The notes: a model not told the origin generated them from the sequence alone. 23,792 nt of DNA from Trichosphaerium sp. ATCC 40318 (GCA_038496445.1 JALMLS010000521.1:1-23792); one strand, 5' to 3'. Positions 1 to 10,749 are shown, counted from the stretch's first letter. Program-made: numbers and translations.

Positions 1-61
1 GTGCGTTTTTAAAATCCCACGTGATTTTGTTCTTTTTTTTTAACTCGTTTTTTGTTTTTAG

Positions 62-1130
62 CAAAGCTGATTCATGCGTATGATCAAATGTCCTCAGATG
101 AACAAAAACTAGCTCAAGAAGCTTGTAAAAAGCTTAGACTTATGGTATCAGGATCTATGGCTCTTCCAGTGACTACATTTGACAGATGGAGAGATATTTC
201 AGGACACAAACTTCTTGAACGCTACGGAATGACAGAAATTGGTACAAGCAAAATCTACAACTTTTTGAAAGTTGGTGCTGACGAAGCTGGTACTAGGTAT
301 GGGTTTCTCTAATCCACTTCATGGAGACCGCTTACCAGTAAGTATTGATATAAGTTGTTGATCATGTTCTCAACCACTATAGGGTCGTGTTGGTAAGCCA
401 CTACCAGGTGTTACAGTCAGGATTGTTCAAACTGAAGATGACAATCCGAATATTGGAGCGTTGCAGGTTAAAGGACCTCAGGTTTTCAAAGAATACTTTG
501 GAAATCCTGAAGCTACTGCTAAAGAATTCGATGGTGATTGGTTCAAAACAGGAGATATTGCAGGTAATTTTTGTATTTGAGATTTCTTGAGGGATACATC
601 TGACATTTTTATTAAAAAAATAGAGTATCGCGAGTCTGATCAGACGTACCGGATTGTAGGTCGTGCAAGTGTTGATATTATAAAATCAGGCGGTTATAAA
701 ATAAGGTACGGTTAAAGTATACCTTACATTTTCACCACGTGATAACCGGAAGGTTACAAAAGTAACACTAAAAACTTTGGTATTTTACGGATTGAAGCTT
801 ATTTGGTTTTTAAGCGCACTTGAAATTGAATCTGTCTTATTGACGCATCCTGATATTGCTGAAGTTGCTATTGTGGGTGTAGAAGATGAAGAATGGGGGC
901 AAACTATTGGTGCATTAATTTCAACAAAATCAGTAAGTTGCAAATTACGCACCTTCTTTTTTTGACACTTTTTTGTTTAGGGCAAGGATATGACTCTTGA
1001 TCAACTTAAAGAATGGTCAAAAGAACGATTAGCAATATACAAAATGCCAAGGAAGCTTATAGTAGTTGATTCAATACCAAGGAATGTAATGGGGAAAATG
1101 AACAAAAAGCAACTTGTAAAGTTGTTCTGA
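62..1130 (+). CDS. ACSF3: ACSF3-type malonyl/methylmalonyl-CoA synthetase, 3' part
   Basis: Acyl-CoA/acyl-AMP ligase of the ANL superfamily. By family, ACSF3 activates malonate and methylmalonate with ATP and CoA, usually in mitochondria. Exons read 62-241, 297-337, 383-563, 624-705, 815-932, 981-1130; the 5' part lies outside the window, and 1-61 is the end of the preceding intron. Joined exons give the conserved core in order: [10 protein letters not shown], then [11 protein letters not shown] (adenylation motif), GKPLPGV, the hinge-region FKTGDIA, then [24 protein letters not shown], and near the end [12 protein letters not shown], which contains the catalytic lysine. The splice choices are decided by this family alignment: each junction restores the motif across it. 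It ends in LVKLF and TGA, the usual place for the family. No break is seen. The next gene starts 275 bp downstream on the same strand. Identity is secure; the ACSF3 subgroup rests on remembered similarity of the C-terminal half. Confidence 0.9.
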
Positions 1131-1159
1131 TCTTGTCAGTAACAAAAAAACTAAAAAAC

Positions 1160-1424
1160 ATACGGCACAGTAGAAGTCACTATGTGCACACTCTTCTATG
1201 TAAGGATATTCAAAAATGTTGCTCGTGGTAGTGCCTGAAGTGATATAACGCATAGAAGCGTCATTTGGTTGTTTGACCAAGGTGTAGTTGTCGTAGTGAG
1301 CAGCAGTGACCAATTTCGATTTTGCGAGAAAGCACGACTTAACTTCAAAGTAAATTGGAAGCTCTGCTTGCCTCACGTCGGTTGCCACAGCGTTTTCAAG
1401 TATAATGGAGCATGATAATGACAT
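1160..1424 (-). other. Coding-like antisense ORF between two genes, possible exon relic
   Basis: On the minus strand an ATG at 1424 opens a reading frame with coding-like composition, including VRQAELPIYFEVKSC and IFEYPYIEECAHSDF. It reaches a consensus-like donor (GTATGT) near 1158-1163; unspliced, the frame stays open to 1071. It fills the spacer between the ACSF3-type and F-box genes, overlaps the F-box start codon by 20 nt, and would run into the last ACSF3 exon if continued. It is more GC-rich and less repetitive than the other spacers. No family was recognised. It could be an orphan exon, a gene relic, or chance. Confidence 0.25.
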
Positions 1425-2525
1425 AACAACGACGTTACCGCCTGAACTGGTTTATATTATAGCGCATTACCTTCCAATGCGTACATTATTACGTAGTAGA
1501 CTCGTATCGTGCTACTGGTGCAGTGTTATCACCAGCATGGAAATATTTAAGGTAAACAAACGAAACAACAACCTCTTTAGCCTAATTTTGTATGTCAGGA
1601 CAGTCAATCAACGTTTAACGCTAAAGAAAAAGGCGGTTTTTCAAAAGAAGTTAATGACCAAGCATTTACAGTTTTGCCAAATGGGAACGTGCGTTGTCTT
1701 CTGAAAACACGTGATTTATTTTTATTTTTGTGAACAACAAAAAACAGCCCAAGAGTACTATGTGCTGCGTGTTTATCTAATTGTTTTAGGTTGCTTATAG
1801 TTATGACAATGTTAATGCTATTTATGTATACTCATTCAAATCAAAGACAACAACAATTGTAGATGTGACGACGCCAGAGTATATCACAACATTAAGTAAT
1901 AATAAGCTTGCATATATAGCACAGAATGGAGTGTATACAGTGACATTAGATACACATAAAGTAGAGTGTATGTCAAAGGCGGGAGACTTAAAAATACGCT
2001 CAATTTGTCGAGATAAATTTGGAAGTATTATACTCTCCTGTAAATCATCAGTTATATGTATACCAACACCTTATATAAAGACTATATTATGTACTCTACC
2101 AGGCGATGAATTCAACCAAATTGTACGTCACAAGCTGAACAACCAATTCAAGTTCTTTTTTTTTTTTCTTTTTTTCTTCGATTAATTGGATTGTACAGGT
2201 TGTTGATCAAGAAACAAACAATATCTATGTATCTAGTACTGTAGCTTATCACTGTGGTGGTTGGATTATTAGAATATCGAATGATGGAGATATAAAGAAG
2301 CTTGCTTGGATAGATGGGAGTATTGTAAGCATAGTTCTTGATGGCAAGAAAAATATATATGTTGCTACAACAGATGACTTGATTAAGCTTTATTATAAAA
2401 TGAACTATGCGCAACTCAAGCTATATGTTAGTGGTATGCATGAGGATTTTGTTAAACTTTGTTATCATGAAAGATCTTTGTATATCTTAACAAACAGCAC
2501 AAAATTGTACAAAATAAACTTGTAG
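1405..2525 (+). CDS. F-box protein with propeller-like C-terminal half
   Basis: Four exons (1405-1551, 1599-1688, 1790-2122, 2199-2525), all joined in phase 0, give about 298 aa. Residues 10-45 form an F-box: LPPELVYIIAHYLP followed by LLRSRLVSCYW, the helix set that docks on Skp1 in SCF ubiquitin ligases. The rest consists of short repeating beta-strand units such as NNIYVSS, KNIYVATTDD and RSLYILTNSTKLYKI, typical of NHL/SMP-like propellers that would recruit substrate. The start is the first ATG, immediately before the F-box. Intron 2 uses a GTGCGT donor and contains CACGTG at 1708; intron 3 uses GTACGT and a long T-tract. The substrate cannot be named. A role in protein turnover is inferred from the domain pair only. 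Confidence 0.75.
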
Positions 2526-2659
2526 CTTCCTTGATAAAAAAAAGAGAGAGACAGCATAGCTGCAGTATCCTGAACAATACTGATACCCACGACCAAAATA
2601 GCTGTTGTATTGGGTAGCATTTTCAAACTATTTCTGTTTCAATCAATGTGGTTGATTCA

Positions 2660-2892
2660 GGAATTGACCCGGAGTATCAACAACAAATTTTATCGATATT
2701 CCTGTTTTTTTCACTGTATTTGTTCATCACTATGAGCATTCAGTACATTGTAACAAGCAAAAATATTTAATTAACCTAATAGAAACCATTTTATCAAATA
2801 TGAGGCATGGAAATTATTTTGGCTATGAGCAATGACGAACTGAAAAGTGAGGTTATAGACAATCTGTTTTATCCACAATCTGGGTCAGTTCC
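2660..2892. mobile_element. MITE-like element, copy 1 (233 bp, TSD TCA)
   Basis: Begins GGAATTGACCC and ends GGGTCAGTTCC: 11-bp terminal inverted repeats with one mismatch. It is flanked by TCA at 2657-2659 and 2893-2895. A second copy of exactly the same length lies at 22803-23035, sharing interior blocks such as TGAGCATTCAGTACAT and TTGTAACAAGCAA. It has no coding capacity. Short TIRs, 3-bp duplications and lack of ORFs fit a non-autonomous DNA transposon; 3-bp duplications suggest PIF/Harbinger or CACTA relatives, but the superfamily is not determined. It lies 134 bp after the F-box stop codon. Confidence 0.7.
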
Positions 2893-3465
2893 TCAGTGAT
2901 GTTAACAATCTTACACATTGAATCCCATTTGTCAACCGAGTACAGGTACTAAATATACAAAGAATGTGCAACAGTCTCGTTTGTTTCACACAACGATATT
3001 TAACCATAGACTAAGAGCCGGCTGTAACCACCGCTTTTTTTTCAACCAAACGTGATTCTTTTTTTTGCATTTTATCTTTCGCTAGACATAAGGATTCTAA
3101 TGCTATTGTGCATGGGAACTCACTATTTAATAAATACAAAGATAGCACTACGCTGAAAAATGACAGCAGGTGGATTTAGATAGAACCTCTTAAAAAAGTA
3201 AATGATGACCCTCTTTTGTCCATCCAAACAGCTACCAACTCGTTAATGACGCATGTATAAGGTCAACAGATAAGGAGTTGACGCTGTTCAATTCTTTTTG
3301 GTCTAGAACTGTACTCGTGATCATATTCACGAATAGTACTCCTGTAGAACCAAGTTTGTGAAGCTGTAACAGCTGTTTCTTATTGCGCCTAATTGGACAG
3401 AATTTTCTGGGTTTTTTGTACTTTTTAGCCAAGTCCATTCAAAAGCGGAAGCCACAGCAATAGAC
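2893..3465. other. Intergenic region, no secure gene
   Basis: AT-rich spacer between the MITE-like element and the membrane-protein gene. On the minus strand 3232-3438 is a short ATG-started ORF of 68 codons beginning MDLAKKYKKPRKFC, basic at its N-terminus and unlike anything recognised. It starts only 27 bp from the oppositely oriented start at 3466, so it is probably fortuitous. The stretch must also hold the promoter of the downstream gene, but no clear element stands out. Confidence 0.4.
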
Positions 3466-6069
3466 ATGCAATGCACGTTTGTACTTGGCGTGTGCTTGCT
3501 TATTGGGTGTTGTAGAGGTAATTGCTGTGTTTTTAGCAAACTTTAGTTCAACACCGTTATTTCAGCGCATTTACGCTTAAGACCGCTTCTATTATCAATT
3601 AGATGCTTACTTACTGTTAATTTCAGGGCTTTTTGTTTTAGACTCTTTTACTACCAACGATACTGTCCAGGCTATAGCATGGAGGTCTGACGGTACAATG
3701 CTACTTGGGTTTGATAAGAGAGTGCTGAATTACGACACAGATGGTAATTGTGGCTGTTTTTCCGTAAGATTGTAAATTTCTGATCATACTACATTAGGTA
3801 CCTACCTAGGTGTTGCCGTTCCTGGCACCTACTTAGTAGCAGGACAGCCACAAGGTATAAAACAGTCTTTTGCCTTTTTTGACAAAAAAAAAACTTAGTG
3901 TTATTCAGGTCTCGCTTTTAACCCTTCTGGTACTCACCTCTACGTTGGAGGCGGACAAGATAAAAATATTGTACGTGTTTTCTTGAACTAGCCGCGGCTT
4001 GAAAAATTTGAGCGGAATTCCGACGGAATTATACTCAAGCAGCAGTATTATTCCAATTCCCAATGAAAAAAAAAACCAAAACTTTGTTTCCGATATTCCA
4101 TCTTCTCTTAAAAGGATAGATACCCTTCTATGTATTATTCGTCCGAATTATTGTTATTTCTATTCGAGTAATACACATACGATAGTTTGACGTACAAAGG
4201 CATGATGAAAAAAAAAACTTTTTTTTTTTGTTTTTTTTCACGGAATATCGGCGCTTTTTCTTCCCAGAATAGTGTGATTTGTTTTTTCTAACGTCATGAA
4301 TTTTAAGCTTATATTTGACGCTACTTCAATGGTGAATGTGGATGGGTTTTCTCTTAAAAATCCGTCAGTCAGCAGCTCATTTATTCGACAAGTTTCTATT
4401 GACTCATCTGGAGAGTTCTTTGTTGCCGCTGTCTTTTCAGGAATTGATAAGGGTATCTATGTATTTCAGTTTACTAGCGGAATAGTCCCTGTATTTTATA
4501 CAAAATCAGTTGCAATTCCAGATAGCTTCTCACCTCAGGTAAACACATTTTTTTTTGGAACTTTCTTTCGGACTTTAGTTTTTTTTTTCTCAAGCCAAGA
4601 CATACAATAATAATTGTATGTAGTCACTTTACTGATTTGTTTTATAGGCTGTATCGTTTTTAAGTAACTTAGTTATTGCAGCTTCAAGAACAAATCTTTT
4701 TTTATTCACCAATATAAGTACGTTAATAACACATCTCTACAAATGGACTTAATAAAAATCGGCCATATTCACTTATTTATTACCAGGTGATCCAGGTGCT
4801 ACTGCCAATCAATTTGGAGTCACCACTAGTTCCGAACCAATAACAACAACTCATCAAGTTACTTACATAGAACCTTACGCAAACAATACATTTCTAGTAG
4901 CTGGATTAGCTTCATTATGGATTCTTAGTGATAGACGTAAGCTAAAATAATGTGTTGTGATTTTTTAAGAGTTTAAACTCTACCTCACGTCTTATACAAT
5001 TTTTTGTAGCAACTCTGAATGAAAAGCTTCTACCCAGCTTGGTTGATTGCCAAGCAGTGAGCGTTTCACCTGTAGATGGGGTAATTTGGGTGTCAACAAA
5101 CCAACTACTGACAAGCTACTCATTCACTCCACCTGTACCAACAAGCGCACCAACAACATTAAGTCCAACTGCTTCACCAGTACCAACTAACCCGAATCCG
5201 CCACCAATTGGACAACAAACAATGGCTCCTACTGCGATTACACCCACTGAGTCTAACACATTATCATGTGTTGGTACTCCTCCAGCGATTGAAGGAATAA
5301 CTTGTTTGACCGATACTTGGGGACTAACATCATATGTTGTGCCACCTCTACTAGTATTGCCAATTTCAGCCAGCGTGCCTAGTTTGCCAATCTCAGTGAT
5401 TGTGCGAGGTGAGTTTGTTGGCTAATTTTTTCTTTTGCTGTTTCATTTTGTAACTCTTTTTATTTTCTAGGAAACTTCACTTGGACAAATAATTCTGTTA
5501 TTGTTTTGAACGCACCTTATGTGTTGAATGTATCAGACTGTATAGATATTCAAGGTTTGAACAATTCTCTTTTTTGTGGTGTTACTTACGGTGTTGTATT
5601 TTTAGATTCTGAGTTGATATTAAACTCTACGTTTGAGTCATATGAAGATAGCTTCGTCTTCATTGAATTCAATAGCACCTGTAATATAACAGAAGGGAAC
5701 AAAGTCCCTAAAGTCACTTTGACTGACACTGATAGCTCAAACTGTCTTTCTGCGACAGGTGTCTATGGTAATTACAACACGTCATGTCTTCTTTCTAATT
5801 GAATTTGTGTTTTAGAGACCAATAGATTAGTTATAATTTTTGACACATTTTGTGATCAAGGAAGCGGAGAAAATGGAGGGGAATCATCATCACTATTTAT
5901 TCCTGTAGTTTCTGCAGGTGTTGGTGTTTTCTTAGTTATAATTATAGCTATTATTATCGTCATACTAGTGTATAGACCTGTTTGTTTATTCCCTTATAAG
6001 AAAAGTACAAGAAAAAAAATAATACCACGTGGTGTTATTGTTAGTTCTCCGCTAGAAGAGACCACGTAA
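3466..6069 (+). CDS. Type I membrane protein: propeller-like ectodomain, Pro/Thr stalk, one TM helix
   Basis: Ten exons: 3466-3517, 3642-3743, 3798-3854, 3909-3970, 4308-4538, 4648-4717, 4787-4936, 5010-5408, 5471-5767, 5816-6069; about 557 aa with frame kept throughout. Residues 1-18 (MQCTFVLGVCLLIGCCRD) form a signal peptide. Residues 20-280 carry repeated units such as VQAIAWRSDGTMLLGF, GLAFNPSGTHLYVGGG and VSIDSSGEFFVAA, as in WD/YVTN propellers. Residues about 281-325 are a Pro/Thr-rich stalk (PTSAPTTLSPTASPVPT), then a domain with several Cys and N-x-S/T sites. The TM helix spans about 500-526 (VGVFLVIIIAIIIVILVY), followed by a basic, roughly 30-aa cytoplasmic tail. A surface receptor or adhesion role is inferred. 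The exon 4/5 junction crosses an unusually long 337-nt intron, and the exon 9 donor (5768) could alternatively be 5759. Confidence 0.75.
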
Positions 6070-6070
6070 C

Positions 6071-6076
6071 AATAAA
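6071..6076 (+). terminator. Poly(A) signal AATAAA
   Basis: AATAAA begins two bases after the TAA of the membrane-protein gene, matching the same arrangement after other genes in the window. Confidence 0.45.
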
Positions 6077-6138
6077 TCCGTAAAAAGTTCTCGATCTGGC
6101 ACTACCATTCAATAACCACCATATGACCAAAACCAATT

Positions 6139-6471
6139 TCAGAACTGCATCACAAACATGTTTTTAAATTTATCGCTAGCGCACATTCGTTGAAAACCTG
6201 TTAAGTGCGGAGAATTAAATGTACAAAAATCATAGTTTATTGTTGTTAGATGAATGTTGACACTATTCATGTATAGATAACATGGCGATTGCCAAAGAGG
6301 TACATTGTGAGAGTGCCACACAAGAGAAATGTCTGTAATGTTGTAATAATTACAATAGGACGTAATTAACCTTACTGGCGGCATCACAACAGATGGTGTG
6401 TATTTATTGTATAAATTCAAGCCGATTAGAGTTTTTTTTTCAAAAAGCGCACATACCAAAAAAGATGCCAA
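6139..6471 (-). other. Coding-like antisense ORF without ATG start, possible orphan exon
   Basis: The minus-strand frame stays open for 110 codons, with secreted-protein-like content: several Cys, Asn and Tyr, for example LVWHSHNVPLWQSPCYLY and NYDFCTFNSPHLTGF. The open stretch starts at TTG, with no ATG near its beginning, and its first part is intron-like (T-runs and a GTATGT). It may be an exon relic of an ectodomain gene or chance. No family recognised. Confidence 0.2.
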
Positions 6472-6594
6472 AATTTTTCATCAAAAATATCACGTGACGC
6501 TAGGCAAATGTTTATTAGAAATGTTCATGCGATTTTTCCTTTTTTTTACCGATAACATTTAATTTCTGATCCTAATTACATTTATTTCATCTTC

Positions 6595-6612
6595 CACGTG
6601 ATTTTTCACGTG
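6595..6612. promoter_or_regulatory. Paired CACGTG boxes upstream of the CH-domain gene
   Basis: Two perfect CACGTG palindromes at 6595-6600 and 6607-6612, spaced 12 bp centre to centre, each followed by ATTT, lie 43-60 bp before the proposed ATG at 6655. A third is at 6491-6496. CACGTG is the classical E-box bound by bHLH factors such as Cbf1, Pho4 and Myc. Their placement fits a promoter site, but the motif is also abundant in introns here, so function is not proven. Confidence 0.4.
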
Positions 6613-6654
6613 ATTTATGTTGATAAACTGTTAGATGGTCGTCAATTATTTGGA

Positions 6655-9295
6655 ATGGATGCTGAACACTATCAAAAGGTACATAAACGCTTTAAACACG
6701 TGCAATAAATACCCTGACATATCGTTTAGATGAAAAAAAAAGAGGTGAGAATCACTGGCATCTTCAGAAAGAAAAACAAAGAAAGAAAAGTTGCGAAATG
6801 GAAATAATGAGTTATAGGATCCAACTTTTTATTTACAAGTTGGTCGCTGGATTGAAAAGGTTCTTGATAATCCACTTGACGATGTAACAGATTTATGGGG
6901 TTCTTTAAAGAGTGGTGTAGTGCTGTGCGAGTAAGTGAGATAGTAACAAACGTGAAACATGCTGATGGTTTGTTAAGGTTAGCGAATAAAATCAAACCAA
7001 ATATTATCAAAAAATTTAACAAAGGAACAAATCTACACCCTCTCAGAGAGAGGGAGAATATTCAATTATATCTAGAAGCTTGTTGGAAACTTAGTGTAGA
7101 TCATCATTGCATGTTTGTAACATCTGACCTTCACACAAAGCGAGAAATGAAACCGGTATCTGACAAGACTCAAAAAAAAATAAACAAAAAACCCACTAAT
7201 ATGTCGCTACCTAGGTTGCAACAAATATTGCTGCTTTAAGTCGCGTTGCACATTCACTTGGTTTATGTAATGTCACCATAGGTCCTCAACAAAGACCACC
7301 ATCAACGGTACAATGGATATACGACTTGTTTTTTTTCATCTAATATTTTTTGGCTTCTCAGAGCAAGTGGGAAGTACCAGTTATAGGAAAACCTATTTAT
7401 TCAGGTCAGCTTGAAGGACAAGACCCCATTGAGCTCGAGCTCAACATAACAAAACAAGAGCTCGTAGAGGAAAAGAAAAATGTAGAAAAATACAAATATT
7501 TATCAGTACGTCCTTTATCCAAACTATTTCTAGATTTCAAAAAAACTTGGTTTGTTAACACGTGTTTTTCTCAGGAATGTCTCCAAGAAGACGTTAAAAA
7601 ATTAAAGGAAGAATTGCAGTTAACAAACAGGAAAACAGATAGAAATGTTCTTCTTCTGTCAAGAGAGCTTGAAGCGATGGTTAACATGTCAAAATCCGAG
7701 AGTTACGATACAGTAGTACAAGTAAGTACATCTTATTTTTAATCTACACGTGCTTTCGTTATAAAATCACACTAACCCACGTGAAATTCAGGCTCTCACT
7801 GGAGAAAAGGAGCAAATAATTGAACAATATGAACGGTACGAACAGTGTTGATAATTCAACATCTGCGTCATTTAGTATTTTGTTGAATATGACTTGACCA
7901 AAGGGAGCTTGCTTCTATCCGTGAAGAGAGAGACAAAGCTTTAAAACAATTAGAAGATGAAAGGGAAAAACGAAAGAGTCTCTCATACAAATTCTCACTT
8001 CTGAAGCGCGAAGAGAGCAAGGTACTAACATCAAACAAATTCGGATTCTGAAAAGTTCTCGTTTTTGATCTAAAATTTAAACCAAAAAAACAGACAAAAC
8101 GAGAATCTCTTGGCCTCCTCAGAAGAACAAAACCTGTAAAGTCCATGACTTCAAGTAATGGTTCCTCAAACCCAAGAAGTCTTCGCATGTCATCTAATAG
8201 GCGCCTACAGCGTAATAGAAGGTAAACTAAAAGTGAACTTTGAGCTTTTTAGATGAAAACTAACTTGATCCTAAATGAAGCTTCCTTAACACAACAATGA
8301 TACCAGATATGTCTCTAGCTGCTTTGGAAGGAATAACAACTGATATTCTTAATTCTATTGTTGTCACGAGTACACGTATAGATAACGTGCGTGGTTTATT
8401 GAAAACAGATGCAGGAAGGAGGTGTTTAGCTTTTTTGCTTCGTGAACACTTTAAGACTGTTGCTTCTGTCAAGTTGAGTAATACTTCTTTTGAATCTATG
8501 CTTGTCATTTACAAGCTTTCATTGGATGAGATCCATATTTCAAACGGGTACAAACAATATATCATCACTGGAAACTCCAAGGAGAAACAACTTCAAAGTT
8601 TTTTTAAAGTTTTTAGTTTACCAGTACCCCTAACGTCGCTAACTTTTTTAAGTGCTGACTACATAAGCGCTAAGCTTTTACGTGAACTATCATTTCGTAT
8701 ATATAGACAGAAACGAAACACAAGCGAGTATTTAAAGGTACAACGTGAATTTAATATTTTGGTTTACATTTTGTTTGTCTTTTTCAGTTGTGTTTGCAGT
8801 GGTTACTGCCTTTTCAATCAAGTTGACTCATTTATGGTAGGAGCGTATTAAAGGGCATTTTATCTTTATGCATCTTGGTTTTTGGGAGGAATACTTTTGT
8901 GATGATCTAGCAAAAGCATACTCAAAAGCGTTTGTCCAATATGCTAAACAAACAAAAGCAAGCACAGATGAGCACAATGTATTCCTAGCAAGACAACTAG
9001 AGAAATTTGGCACGTGTTTGTTTCTTCAAAAATTACTGCAATTTTTTTTTTTTGAAACACGTGTTTTCTCACGTGATGTTCCACTGATTATTTATGTTTA
9101 GTTCTTCAAATGTTTGGATGGGGGAAAATACCTGTTGCAACACTTCATCACTTTGTTTCACAAATGGCTGATAAGTTTGATTTACCTGATGACTATGTAT
9201 CTCAAATTGAAGGTATGTTAAGCATCTCAAATTATCTCCTTTTCGCTAAGTATTATACCCAAGACGCCATCAACCATGAGGCAAAGTCAGACTGA
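6655..9295 (+). CDS. Calponin-homology / coiled-coil / SBF2-KIAA0513-like protein
   Basis: Proposed exons: 6655-6678, 6730-6744, 6818-6930, 6978-7155, 7215-7307, 7362-7505, 7575-7721, 7792-7835, 7904-8021, 8094-8221, 8281-8547, 8653-8737, 8841-9015, 9102-9212, 9264-9295; about 557 aa, in frame throughout. Residues about 20-135 are a single CH domain: GRWIEKVLDNPL, LKSGVVLCELANKIKP, then ENIQLYLEACWKLSV and VATNIAALSRVAHSLG. This type binds actin or acts as a scaffold. Residues about 155-300 are a charged coiled coil. Residues about 335-550 are helical, with LLKTDAGRRCLAFLLREHF, LDEIHISNGADYISAKLL, HLGFWEEYF and VATLHHFVSQMADKFDLP, recalling the domain shared by SBF2/MTMR13 and KIAA0513. The first two exons (one only 15 nt), the region 8738-8840 and the last intron are uncertain. 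A cytoskeleton-membrane trafficking adaptor is inferred. Confidence 0.65.
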
Positions 9296-9308
9296 ACTTT
9301 TTATGTTA

Positions 9309-9314
9309 AATAAA
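9309..9314 (+). terminator. Poly(A) signal AATAAA
   Basis: AATAAA 14 nt after the TGA of the CH-domain gene, in the sense orientation. Confidence 0.45.
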
Positions 9315-9511
9315 CATTGCTTCAATGTATGTGTATATCCTGGTCTTGACAACTCTGAGAAACGTTTGTATTCTCCAATAATAAGCTATTGCAGACCCCA
9401 TGTTTCGTTGAACATGTCTTGAATTTATTAACGTTGTAACAGTGAATGTGTTAGTTGACATTTCACAGAAATCAAGTCAGATCATAAAAGCCAAAAACAG
9501 TCAACTCACAA

Positions 9512-10255
9512 ATGAAACGCAAGAGATCAAATAACGAACCTACCAGACGCTCAAAAAGGGTAACACGATCTCAGATAAAAGCAAAAGAACCTCCACCGCC
9601 TCCTCCAAAACCAGAGATAGAAGATACCGCAGAATTACACTCGTGGTTCCCAACTGTAAACGACTTTCTTGAATCTAGCTTTAAATCGCCTGACGCTGAT
9701 CATTTTATACTAATAAGAGACTACGAGTACAATGAGAAGCTTCCAGAGTCATTAAGGGATCAGTTAAAGATTGTAGAGCTTATTTCAAAAGAAACAAACG
9801 AAATAATAGATATAGTTGATGTATGGTGTATCAAAGTAACAAATGATTCAAAAAGAGATCATTTATGCTGTCACTCTCAACTAAAGCAAGTCTTTTGGCA
9901 TTTGAACATACCAGAACTACCAGGCAGTTGGCACCACAGACGCAACATTTCTTACTTGATTATATCATCTGCTGACAACTCTCAGTCTGACGATGGTGAC
10001 GATGATGACGATGATGACGATGATGGCGATGATGAGAGAAGTGATGAAGAAGATGTAAAAAATTGGTGTTACCTTGGTGATACAAATAGAAGCGGTGGTG
10101 GTTATGAAACAAACCCTGTGCGTCTTATTTCAACTTCATTTCATTTCGAAAAAATGTACAAGAAGCATCTTCAGGCATTACAACATAATGGGATTAATAA
10201 TTTAAAGTGTCGTATCAACCGATACAAAGCCAGTTTATGTGACCCCAGGAAATAA
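9512..10255 (+). CDS. Unknown basic/acidic, probably nuclear protein, single exon
   Basis: Uninterrupted 247-codon ORF from ATG to TAA, one of the few intronless genes here. Residues 1-24 are strongly basic (MKRKRSNNEPTRRSKRVTRS), resembling a bipartite nuclear localisation signal. A run of six prolines follows at about 27-32. Residues 40-150 form a globular part with HSWFPTVNDFLESSF, VWCIKVTNDS and KQVFWHLNIPELPGSW, rich in Trp, Cys and His. Residues 160-183 are almost wholly Asp/Glu, encoded by a GAT/GAC repeat. The C-terminus is basic (FEKMYKKHLQALQHNGINN). No family was recognised. The arrangement suggests a chromatin- or RNA-associated protein, but that is inference. AATAAA overlaps the stop codon (10254-10259). 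The ATG is the first in frame, about 215 bp after the previous stop codon. Confidence 0.65.
   Translation: MKRKRSNNEPTRRSKRVTRSQIKAKEPPPPPPKPEIEDTAELHSWFPTVNDFLESSFKSPDADHFILIRDYEYNEKLPESLRDQLKIVELISKETNEIIDIVDVWCIKVTNDSKRDHLCCHSQLKQVFWHLNIPELPGSWHHRRNISYLIISSADNSQSDDGDDDDDDDDDGDDERSDEEDVKNWCYLGDTNRSGGGYETNPVRLISTSFHFEKMYKKHLQALQHNGINNLKCRINRYKASLCDPRK
9990..10034 (+). repeat. GAT/GAC coding microsatellite
   Basis: Runs of GAT and GAC codons with a rough 9-nt GATGATGAC period encode the poly-acidic stretch of the unknown nuclear-type protein. Likely length-polymorphic. Confidence 0.6.
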
Positions 10256-10749
10256 TAAAAGTCGTTTTTGCCATTCATTAGACAATTGTCAGTAATTCTT
10301 ATTTATTGCACGTTTGTAAAGTTCCAAATCCCAACTTTAGTTTCAGTTGTCTGTTGTCTGTTAGCTACAACAAAAGAGTTTTAAATGATACCATAGCACC
10401 CACTGAGGGTGACCTTGAGCGTGGATACATAGAACTACAATAGTGCAAAAAGTTATTCTTCAAAAAATACCATCCAAAACCACAACCACGTTGAGTGAGC
10501 ACAACTATGATGCTACACAAACTGAGGGCATACTAACGGAAACGTTAATCTATTGTCCTTGGTAAGTTGGTCCTATTGATACTACCAATCCATCAAATTC
10601 AGCATTACAAGGTACATTACAACGAGTGTCCCAACTTAAGTTGACATTTATTCCATCACAATTCAGTTCCTACACTTTGTTTCCAGTTCCTTTTGAAATC
10701 ACGTGACTATCTATTATTGCAAAATATATTCAGCAGCGCTTCATCACAG
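10256..10749. other. Intergenic region upstream of the SPRY gene
   Basis: About 490 bp with no convincing ORF on either strand. It contains a CACGTG at 10700-10705, 45 bp before the SPRY gene ATG, the best candidate promoter element, and an AT-rich tract. Nothing else recognisable. Confidence 0.4.

Noticed and set aside
3232-3438. Minus-strand 68-codon ATG ORF
   Set aside because: Short, no recognised motif, and only 27 bp from the opposing start codon; mentioned under the intergenic entry only.
8260-8508. Minus-strand ORF opposite the CH-domain gene
   Set aside because: It lies opposite a coding exon with clear protein signal and shows no domain of its own.
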